From Notospermus geniculatus (lineage: Eukaryota; Nemertea; Pilidiophora; Heteronemertea; Lineidae), in assembly GCA_002633025.1 (NCBI GenBank), contig NMRB01000339.1, positions 367,121 through 431,120 on the forward strand: a DNA stretch of 64,000 nt, given 5' to 3'. The translations under genes were made by a program, and so were the position numbers. This document shows positions 56,391 to 64,000 of the stretch, in pieces (the stretch's first letter is position 1; the number at the start of each line of letters is the position of its first letter). The notes under the pieces are model-generated. The model was not told where the DNA came from. It ran no database searches and saw only the letters and a list, made by a program, of their open reading frames with translations.

Positions 56391-56494
56391 ATCCTGAGAT
56401 CATCAGGCGTTCTTACTGCTCGCTACCTTCGTCACCGCAGACGTCTGCGGTGACGAAGGTAGCGAGCAGTAAGAACGCCTGATGATCTCAGGAT
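56391..56494. repeat. Perfect 104 bp palindrome with no spacer
   Basis: Two 52 bp halves meet at ACGT (56441-56444). I checked both halves base by base and they are exact reverse complements. Start ATCCTGAGATCATCAGGCGT, centre CACCGCAGACGTCTGCGGTG. Confidence 0.95.
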
Positions 56495-56563
56495 GCTTTA
56501 ACCTGTGTAATGCAGAATTTGTACGCTGATTAGGCTAAACACCCTTTATGAATATGGCCCTTA

Positions 56564-56940
56564 GTGCGCAATAACCGTTCATACTGTACATGTACAAAGT
56601 TTTTTTCTGTGATCTCCAGGCCGGTCTAGCGAGTCCGCTTCTTGTAGCGATCTCAGGCCGATTCAGTTATACAGTTTGGCGCGTAGTGTCACCGCGCTGG
56701 CTGGATCGCTCCAAACTGTTCAGACATGTCTAGACCGGCCTAGGGTAGCTGAATCGGCCTGAGATCGCTACTAGAAGCGGACTTGATTGACCGGCCTGAG
56801 ATCGCATTAAAAACTTCATAGGCCTAGTGTGAACGCGCCTTGAGCTAGACCGGCCCAGCCAATGCGCATTCCCGAATGCAAACTGGGGAATTCGGTCTCA
56901 AATCGGTCTAGATGTGAATGCGGCTTAAAGTCATCAATGG
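56564..56940. mobile_element. Inverted-repeat-rich element with CCGGCCTGAGATCGC modules
   Basis: GGCCGGTCTAG, TAGCGATCTCAGGCCGATTC and reverse complements recur several times. The likely left part lies at 56015-56040 (ACCGATCTGAGACCGG), so the 56048-56560 element probably inserted into it. Confidence 0.55.
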
Positions 56941-57242
56941 TTGCTTAGTCACTACAAGAATGAAGTAATCACTACAATGATGAACACTGTTTGCTCAATA
57001 TTGTATTGACTTATTCTACTATCGATGGCATGCTTGCTGTGTGACTGCTGGATTTGACCTTGGTTCATTCCACTCCAGGGTGACATTGTGGTGATGCTTC
57101 TGGTGAAAAAAGAAGTCTTCCTGAGTTCCTTCCAGTAGTTGATCATAATCAGGCACCATTAGTGTCCCTGTGTCTTGCTCTGCTTGCCAAGGATGATATA
57201 CCGGGTACATGTATTTCAACTTACATTGTAATATTTTGGAGA

Positions 57243-57378
57243 GCTGAAATAGAAACGGGTTTCTAAGGTGAAAGACATAGCTTCCTACCGGACATGCCAG
57301 ATTCGAACCCACGGACCCTCGCATTATAGGCATCAATCGCCAGCACGCCTTAACCACCAGGCCAAATCCCCATCTTCA
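57243..57378 (-). mobile_element. tRNA-derived SINE family A, minus strand (copy 3)
   Basis: The minus strand has GATGGGGATTTGGCCTGGTG, GTGGTTAAGGCGTGC, GTGGGTTCGAATCTGGC and a tail ending CACCTTAGAAACCCG. Interrupts an anonymous minus frame (57357..57019). Confidence 0.85.
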
Positions 57379-57555
57379 AAGATGGTTCAATGACCCATGT
57401 TAAACGAGGCGTCTCTTGTTGGAGAGCTGAGTGCCAAATTAATAGACAACATTGGGCAAATTTATAATGTCCGTGTCCAGCAGGAGGAAACTGGAGTGCC
57501 TGCAGAAAACCTGTGCTCGCAAATGCTGCGTTCTGCACCTACATGTATTGCGCAT

Positions 57556-57790
57556 CGAAATCGGTTTCCTTAAATCGAAATATGGAATTCGATTTGGTTA
57601 CGCCAGGTCGGGTCACACTACAACTAAACCGATTTCAGTGCGAAACAAAACGCGTCACACTGATTGAACCTGCAATAAAGTGTTTCGCGATAGACTATTT
57701 CGATTTGGCTTAACGCGCATCGAAACCGATACAAATACCGGTTTCGTTAAATTGGTATAAAAGTGACCTATTTCGATTTGAGTGTGAAGC
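57556..57790. repeat. Decayed inverted-repeat element around ATCGAAAT motifs
   Basis: CGCATCGAAATCGGTTTC, AAATCGAAATATGG, TATTTCGATTTGG and GCGCATCGAAACCG recur in both orientations. Ends not defined. Confidence 0.45.
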
Positions 57791-58399
57791 GTTGTGTCGG
57801 AATAAGCCTTTATGACATGAGTCTGACAACTCTTCCAGCATCTGATGGAGCTCTCTCCAGATGATGACTGACTCTAAGTGCCTGTTTCATCCACTGTTAT
57901 CGTTGTAGGCCTTGGTAGATAATGGCCTTACCTAAATTACCTTCATCAAAATTCACACCATGTGCCGATGATGGGTAATTCATATTCTCTTTGTTGTACA
58001 CCACTGGGACAGCTACTGAATTCACCTGGTAAAAACCAACAAATTAGGTCTCGCTGATCAGCCTTTAGTGGCAATCTTGGAAAGATACATCCATCGTGTT
58101 CATAAATCTTCTCTGTTTTCCTTACATCGTTGGTAATTGATTGAGAAAAACGTCTCACTCTGATTGAACCTCGCTCGAGATGCTGGAGGCTGGAGATGGC
58201 TTGGCTCCAGAGGATGTGGGCAATGTTCCAGATCTGAGCATGAATTCCACAATGCTCTCTATTTACTTCAGGGGCTCATTATGGATCAGACTGGTGGTTC
58301 TGATGTAAACATTCCTACACATTTCATGTACGTCTCTAATCTATAGAATACTCTGATGTATTTCAACATGTTCAAGGTATGGTAGACTGTCTCTACATC

Positions 58400-58860
58400 G
58401 TACTGCGTCTACACTTCATTCCACATCCGAGTGGCGTGAGGTTTTCAGCCGATATCTCCGCAACGGCTGGGTCAAATTCGACATACCATACATTTGTACA
58501 TCAATTGATTGTCTTTCTTGTTGGTATCTTTCTGCTATCTTCATCTTTTGTGTAAGGCCGGCATAACGGATCTCTTTCTCAAAACCCATTTCATTTCGCC
58601 ATGGTGTTCAGTGCAGTTTACATGTGTGCGATGCATTGCGTCATTTCAAAATGGCCGCCATTTCGGCCATAAACACAAACTGTGATGATGGGTGAAAAAA
58701 CTTTTTTCTGTCACGTTTTTAGGGAAAATGACGGCGATGTTGCCTGTAGCGACAAAAAAGACAAATCGATTGATGTATGGTAGTCAAATTTGACCCAGCC
58801 GTTGTGGAGATATTGGCCATAAACCTCACGCCAATTGGATCTGGAATGAAGAGTAGTGCA
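58400..58860. mobile_element. Inverted-repeat element around GGCGTGAGGTTT
   Basis: CTTCATTCCACATCC, GGCGTGAGGTTT, GATATCTCC and GGCTGGGTCAAATTCGAC on the left are mirrored on the right (GTCAAATTTGACCCAGCC, AAACCTCACGCC, GGAATGAAG). Arms about 100 bp, imperfect. Confidence 0.7.
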
Positions 58861-59426
58861 GTAGTCTGCCTCTCTGCTATTGCCATCCTGAACGAAACAT
58901 GGGAAAGGTTGGTTTTATGTTCAAACTATTCCGAGGGCAGCTGATGAGAAGGTGTGGGATTAGGGATCTTTGAAGGTTTCTCATGCGTTGAATTGAACAC
59001 AATTCTATTTCTAATTCTGGCAAAGGTTAGCGTGGAAGTTGTCTCTTGACATTTGTCATTATCTGATATCGACTTGATATGCTGTGTGGTGCTATATGGA
59101 GGTGTGAGTCTATCGACTGTCAGCATGTTGGAGACCATCTCTGTATGCAACAATTTGAGTTAGTTATTGACTGCGAATACTAACATTTACATCCAAATTC
59201 TAAACCACGTTTCGACTCCTGCAGCTTGCTGTTAGCTCTGCACACGGATGTACATGTTTGTTACACAGTGCGTGATTCACTGACGTCGCGTCATCGACGT
59301 AGCGTCCTTCGTGAACCGGATGCCGGGTCGGATTTTGCCTCTGAACATCTTAAAAATATTTGCAATCAAATTGCACTGAATTGAATATGAATGTTTAGGG
59401 CCAGAGAGGTTTTATGGAAAGGTGGT

Positions 59427-59618
59427 TTAGAATAGAAGTTGATACCTCAGTCGGTATTGGTCGTCTCACCAAACCTGCTCGGGTGGAGCTGTCATTCCGA
59501 CCTAAACCCTCAGTGAAGCGCCTTGGGTTTAGGTCTGCATTTTAGCTCCACTCTCGGGTATGTCGGGGGTTTGGTGAGACAACCAATACCTCCAGTTCGG
59601 TATCAATTCCTTAAACCT
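59427..59618. repeat. ~190 bp inverted repeat
   Basis: TTGATACC and GGTATTGGTCGTCTCACCAAA at the left face TTTGGTGAGACAACCAATACC and GGTATCAATT at the right; inner CCTAAACCC/GGGTTTAGG also pair. Likely a MITE. Confidence 0.65.
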
Positions 59619-59908
59619 AATGCTACTGCACTGAGCCAGATTGTAACTGAGTGAATAGGAAATCGTCTTGATCCCCTTGATGCTGGTTGCAGATGGGTAG
59701 TGAGTCTTGACCACAGTATTTGAGAGGGATCTGTGTCCCTTCTCACCCCCTCTTCGTTTGTCATCTCATAACCCCCACTATACTCTTTCTCTTTCCAGAT
59801 CAACCATGCAGTGAGAACCTAAACCCAGTCATGACCTGCACACTTACATTTTAAGGTTGGTGGTCTATCTGTTGTACTGTACGTACCGGTACAAAACTGC
59901 TGTTGTAA

Positions 59909-60222
59909 AGCCTAGCGTACATCACTGATCACACTTGCGACTGGAGACAACTAGTCGCCACTGAGGATCTAGCGGGAACTGGAGGCGACTGATTAGTCGC
60001 CAGAAAGAAATGGTCGATGTACGCACCCTTGCGACTCGCTGGAACTGAGATTTTGCCAATTGCCTCCAGTTGTACATGTTCTGCTAGTTCAATTTTCTAG
60101 CGACTAGTTGTACCCAGTTTCGTTCAGTATCAGTCGCTGCGATGTACGCGGGCTTGCGACTGATCAGTGCCAGTTTTCTGAACAAAACAAAGTCTCGTCG
60201 ACTCCCAACGCCCCGGATGTTA
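59909..60222. mobile_element. MITE, AGCCTAGCGTACATC family, right side truncated
   Basis: Starts after TAA. CGACTGGAGACAACTAGTCG and CCCAACGCCCCGGATGTTAC match 20821-21287. The final right arm is missing, so the copy is truncated. Confidence 0.7.
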
Positions 60223-60337
60223 CAGTAGTGGAGAACCCTGCAAGGTGTATTGCTGGGGTCAAGCTTCTCCTGTTGGTGACGGTCAGCATTGATGACCACA
60301 CAGCAGTCTGTTGACATTACGAATCGAAGTTTTTCTG

Positions 60338-60440
60338 CGCCCGTTCTAAAATGCAGGATTGATCTCAGCGCCCGGTCTAAAAATCAGCCACCCGGTCTAA
60401 AAAAATTGCCGCCCGGTCTAAAAAAATTGCCGCCCGGTCA
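60338..60440. repeat. ~20 bp tandem repeat, GCCCGGTCTAAAAAAATTGC
   Basis: Four to five units, two of them identical, becoming degenerate at both edges. Confidence 0.85.
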
Positions 60441-60479
60441 AAATTATTCACTTCAAAAAACACTGAGGTTTTCCAAGCA

Positions 60480-60605
60480 CCGACAGGAGCTAGGTTTGTG
60501 TTCCGAAATGCCGGGAAATCACATTTCAGGGCTTCTAGATTGCAAATTTTTTTAGGGGAGGCCTCTGGACCCCCCCCCCCGCTGAGGGCGCGTGCGGTGG
60601 CGGCT
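60480..60605. repeat. Repeat with GGGCTTCTAGA...GGACCCCCC core (copy 1)
   Basis: CGAAATGCCGGGAAATCACA, GGGCTTCTAGATTGC, AGGGGAGGCCTCTGGACCCC then GAGGGCGCG. Resembles 61435-61572 and, reversed, part of 49830-49920. Confidence 0.6.
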
Positions 60606-61029
60606 TCCGATATCGGTAACCGTCACGTGACGTCACCATCGCCTGGTCTGTTTCAGACCCTGTGGAGAACCTGACCTTGTGACCTTACAACTCCGATTGT
60701 GGTGTATTATGTATGATCCTTCCAGGACTACATGTGTTTAGTTGCTATTCCACATCTTCTTTGCTTCGCCTGGATGCTACCGGTATATTAGTATGCTCTA
60801 TTGACAGAAGTTGGATGTCAGTTTATCATGTATATGGGGCAATTTTATAGATGTGTCAGTATATCATGTGTATGGGACATTTGATGGCATCTGTATGATA
60901 ATTACACCCTGGCTTGTACTCACTGAGGACACACAACACATGGAGTGGATTCATAAACACTACAAAGGTTTTTGTCCTAAACAGGATTAACTTCCGACTT
61001 TTCGGGCTGACATGTTAGCAAATGTGCGG

Positions 61030-61222
61030 CGGTCTAGGAAAACCCGTGTCGGAAGTCGCTGAGTGATCAACAAGGGCTGTTAGATTGCTTAGTGCATTGA
61101 TCTGCTACTGTTCAGTCTGCTGTTACGTAGTTCATTTCAGCTATTGAAATATGTGGGTTCACCAAAGCCATTAACACTTTCCTCAAACGTGACATCCGAC
61201 GGGTTTTCCTAGACCGCCTCAC
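61030..61222. repeat. Inverted repeat, GCGGTCTAGGAAAACCCG
   Basis: GCGGTCTAGGAAAACCCGTG at the left and CGGGTTTTCCTAGACCGCC at the right, about 150 bases apart. Possible MITE without resolved duplication. Confidence 0.55.
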
Positions 61223-61434
61223 AAAGAGTCAAAATTGAAGGAATGCAGAGTCAATGGGGATCATAGCTGCGATAGAGAACAGCACATCGCAATCAGCTCG
61301 TAAATGGAGGCCCTTTATGTGGGAAAAATTGATCAGGACGTGGATGTCACTTTCATTTCAATAGTTTTAAACCACTAGTGACACCTATTGACATGATTGA
61401 GGTAGTGAGCAAAGATCTGTACACAGGAAGTTTT

Positions 61435-61572
61435 AAGCTCTGAAATGCCTGGAAAATGCATCTCTGGGCTTCTGGAGAAAAAAATTCTGGGGACGGCCCC
61501 AGACCCCCCACTTCGGCCGGACGCACCCGGATTGTGCCCCCCCCTAAATATTTTTCTGGTGGAAACCCTGTT
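61435..61572. repeat. Repeat with GGGCTTCTGGA...GACCCCCC core (copy 2)
   Basis: CTGAAATGCCTGGAAAATGC, GGGCTTCTGGAG, GGCCCCAGACCCCCC and ATTTTTCTGGTGGAAACCCTG. Same order of motifs as 60480-60605. Confidence 0.6.
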
Positions 61573-62064
61573 GTCATGTGGGTGAACCTAACTTGCACAA
61601 TTCTAGCTGACTGTATCAGAATGTGTCACTCAGCCAGATCCATTTAGGTGAGATGTAATTTCCTGCTCTGTTGGACTCCAACAAAAAATCAAGTGGGAAT
61701 CCCGTCCGTGAAGAAAATGTCTGTCTTTTCCTCTTTGATTTCCTAATCTATTACGGATTGCCACGGGATGCAGCAAGCAGAAAATTCTCCGATACAGAGC
61801 CTGGGTAACCATGATGGATACCGCTGGTTACCATGGCAACCATTCATTATAAAACAATTTCTGCACCTGTAGCGTAACCCAGTTATATGGAGTATCGATA
61901 TAATGTTCCACATGAATAAACGCCGACTTTTCACCGTTTCTGATGGTAGAAAGATTGTTGGGAAGGGGAAAGATTATGTTTTCAGTTCATAAAAACGAAA
62001 TTTCCTCAGAATTCAATTCAAGTCTGATGCATCAGTTAACGATATTCCTCGCTCTATTTTCAGG

Positions 62065-62141
62065 TGTGTCTTTCTGAAGAAGCAGCCATGGATTATTCTT
62101 TAAAGGGAACATAGTACACACAGAAACCATCATGACTTCAT
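62065..62141 (+). CDS. Candidate start exon of the USP6NL-like gene
   Basis: An acceptor-like CTCGCTCTATTTTCAG ends at 62062-62064 region and a GTAAGT donor begins at 62142. An ATG at 62132 (A at -3) gives M-T-S plus one base, exactly the phase needed by the exon at 63578, so the splice would read M-T-S-Y then GDGSHDY. The same exon carries an upstream ATG in a stronger context (GCCATGG, 62088) that opens an 8-codon frame ending in TAG, a possible translation-limiting uORF. Supported by phase and splice motifs only; a different 5' exon is possible. Coding part: 62132-62141. Confidence 0.4.
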
Positions 62142-62185
62142 GTAAGTACATGTAGAGCAAGTGTCGAGGGGAGAAAATGACTTTT

Positions 62186-62530
62186 TTCAGGGGGGATCCA
62201 GGATTCTGGGAAAAGAGGGGGCACCCTGTGCTACTATTTGTCGTTTCCACGACGTAACATCTTTCTGTGACGTTGCACGTTTTGCCCCCCAGCCTTGCAT
62301 TATGTTTGCGACATCAGCATGCATTTTGCCCCCCGGCTTTGCGTCATCATGGCGACGTCAGCAATGGCGGACATTGTCGGAGTTACATCGTGGAAACCAT
62401 GAATACTGAACATTGAAATCTGTGGTGAATTTCAAAGATTTGCTCCAAATTCTGGAATTTCACGGTCGATTTTACAGATTTGTTGGCCCAAAGCGGGGCA
62501 CATGCCCACGTCTGCCCCCCTTGGATCCGT
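62186..62530. repeat. GGATCC-type repeat inside the USP6NL-like intron
   Basis: Starts GGGGGGATCCAGGATTCTGG and ends CTGCCCCCCTTGGATCCGTG, the same terminal style as 4763-4941 and 49749-50035. Confidence 0.55.
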
Positions 62531-63577
62531 GCCTGTTTCTGTAAGACCAACTTTGAGAGTCAGCCTAATAGATTCATGGAAACAGTTGAAAAACTACTGG
62601 AAATTGAACCAGCACCCTCAGGCCGGGAATGCTCTGATGGCTAATCATTACTCGGATGACCCCACTGTGACTTTTCGACCAACTTATCCACTGTGGGGTT
62701 CAGTAGCATTGTGTACAGTTGAAGCTGGCCATTTGGCATAGAATGCTAGAACTCATATCATTCCAGCCAATTTCTCATTGATAATTTTCTATAATTTTCC
62801 CCCTAACTTGATTGGTCTCATATCATACTCAATGAATTCCCAAATACCAGAGAATTACCTCTTGTTGGTATAGTGGAGTGTTGATGTTTGCAGTAACTTG
62901 ACGGGTGTTCGGTGGGCGAAGGTTACAACACAAGTGTACTTGTGACGCCATCACAAGCAGTTGACCAGAAAGTAAAGGCCCCGTTTTCCACTACAGCAAG
63001 CGAATTCCGCTGTGGTTTATGTCGAGCAGTGCAGTTTTTACAGTGTTTGGAGAATGCTTCAGGTTTAACAATACATGGATGTTTAGCCAAATGTCTATGA
63101 AAACAGCACCGCTCACCGCAAACTGCGGCAGGGGCTTCCACTAAAATATTTTTGAAGGGGAGATTGCCCCCTTTCCAACTTTTTCGGGGGGGGGGGGGGG
63201 GGNCCACCAGTGACACTGAAGGTGCAGGATACGCCACAACTGTGCAGTGACACCTCACCAAAACTGTGTAGTGAGACCTGGAAAGGTTCTGACATCACGC
63301 CTGTATTGCAAATGGTGGCTTATACTATGTGCAGGAATGGCCCGTTTTGACTATTTTTTCTTGCGGGTGATACGGGAGTTTTGGCGGGAATCTCACAATC
63401 GCACTGGTTAGCGGAAGCCCTGATCCACTGTAGTGGAAAGGGGCTGAATGGAGATAATATATACAGATTCAATGAATATCTTGCACTGATTAGATGGGGG
63501 CCATATTTGTTACCTTTCTTCTATTCTAGCCTGTGTCTAGTTGTAGTATCTACATTGAGTTTCTTTCTCTCTTTCAG
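62531..63577 (+). other. Intronic stretch of the USP6NL-like gene, nothing else supported
   Basis: No further coding exon seen between the candidate start exon and 63578. Contains a 17-G tract ending at an N (63186-63203), where the assembly is probably inaccurate. TTTCTTTCTCTCTTTCAG at 63560-63577 is a strong acceptor. Confidence 0.5.
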
Positions 63578-63666
63578 ACGGCGATGGTTCTCATGATTAC
63601 ACCGATTTCGAGCTCCTCCAACGTGCTCACAAGGAGCGAGCTGAAATCGTGGCACGATATGACAAG
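63578..63666 (+). CDS. USP6NL/RN-tre-like TBC-domain RabGAP, N-terminal exon (partial)
   Basis: An 89-base exon bounded by a pyrimidine-rich TCTCTCTTTCAG acceptor and a GTAAAT donor. Completed by one base from the preceding exon it gives 30 codons and ends in phase 0. The translation contains DFELLQRA then HKERAEIVARYDK. The ERAEIV-[AK/AR]-YD motif is the hallmark start of USP6NL (RN-tre) and its relatives, just before the acidic linker and TBC domain. USP6NL is a GTPase-activating protein for Rab5 and Rab43, acting in receptor endocytosis and Golgi/actin traffic (family knowledge). The TBC domain should follow to the right, outside the window. The assignment rests on one short but specific motif. 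Confidence 0.75.
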
Positions 63667-63726
63667 GTAAATGTCGAATCAGGCCTAGCTTTCAAACTGA
63701 GAGATGTGTACAGCTCAGAATGGGAG

Positions 63727-64000
63727 GGCAGGGGCATGGTTCTCCTGGGCAATGCAGCTGGGGCCTGGGGGTTTCTTCCATGGTCCTTGTCCCAGGGGTT
63801 CCTTCCATGATTCTTGTCCATCCAAGGGGTTCCTTCCATGGTTCCTGTCGCAGTGGTTCCTTCCGTGGTTCATGTCCCAGGAATTCCTTCCATGGTTCTT
63901 AGCCCAGGGGTTCCTTCCATGGTTCTTGTCCAAGGGTTCCTTCCATTCCATGGTCCTTGTCCCAGGGGTTCCTTCCGTGGTTCCTGTCCCAGGGGTTCCT
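63727..64000. repeat. ~27-30 bp minisatellite running off the right edge
   Basis: Repeats of GGTTCCTTCCATGGTTCTTG plus TCCCAGG, at least nine units, starting about 60 bases after the USP6NL-like donor and continuing past the end of the window. The repeat-length frames on both strands are by-products. Confidence 0.92.

Larger units (their letters stand above)
56048..56560. mobile_element. MITE, GGGCCATATTCATAAAGGGT ends, TTA, nested
   Basis: TTA at 56045-56047 and 56561-56563. About 60 bp arms (GTGTTTAGCCTGATCAGCGT, AAATTCTGCATTACACAGG) are nearly identical. Contains 56111-56383 and the palindrome 56391-56494. Confidence 0.85.

Noticed and set aside
57019-57357. 112-codon minus ORF as an exon
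   Set aside because: Its upstream third is SINE family A sequence, so the frame is a chance fusion. The rest has no recognisable similarity.
1-64000. Viral integrations or bacterial operons
   Set aside because: No gag, pol, env, capsid, replication-protein or operon-like clusters are visible. LTR pairs were looked for and none found.

Overview
This is animal nuclear DNA with almost no coding sequence. It is AT-leaning, every reading frame is short, the splice signals are GT/AG, and most of the length is transposon-derived. The motifs TACATGTACATGTA and TAGGCCTAC recur throughout. That habit, together with the two recognisable genes, suggests a marine invertebrate deuterostome (echinoderm, hemichordate or cephalochordate). 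The clade is an inference from sequence style and I cannot settle it.

Two conserved genes enter the window. At 29145..28863 (minus) lies the first coding exon of a Nance-Horan syndrome (NHS) family gene: a WAVE-homology N-terminus with an in-frame stop just upstream and a GTAAGT donor. Its remaining exons are not visible. At the right edge (63578..63666, plus) is an N-terminal exon of a USP6NL/RN-tre-like TBC RabGAP, with a possible start exon at 62065..62141 whose phase fits. A third, weaker gene is a duplicated signal-peptide exon (42034..41960 and 50301..50224, minus).

Layout. 1-28 kb: scattered SINEs and inverted-repeat elements (MITEs), two minisatellite-like tracts and a 504-base gap. 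28-31 kb: the NHS exon and its 5' flank, then large inverted-repeat elements. 31-40 kb: chained MITEs. About 40.36-52.66 kb: a tandem duplication of one ancestral unit. Each copy was later filled with different transposons, so each copy shows the empty site for insertions in the other. 53-62 kb: palindromes, nested MITEs, SINEs. 62-64 kb: the USP6NL-like 5' end and a minisatellite.

The most informative content is the transposon record. Target-site duplications can be read directly for several element classes: TTAA, TTA/TAA, TA, CCGG (TGT ends, Ginger1-like), a 4-5 bp class, a 6 bp class and 9-10 bp classes. No transposase gene is intact here, so all of these would be moved by proteins encoded elsewhere. 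I found no prokaryotic features, no CRISPR array and no convincing functional tRNA or rRNA gene.
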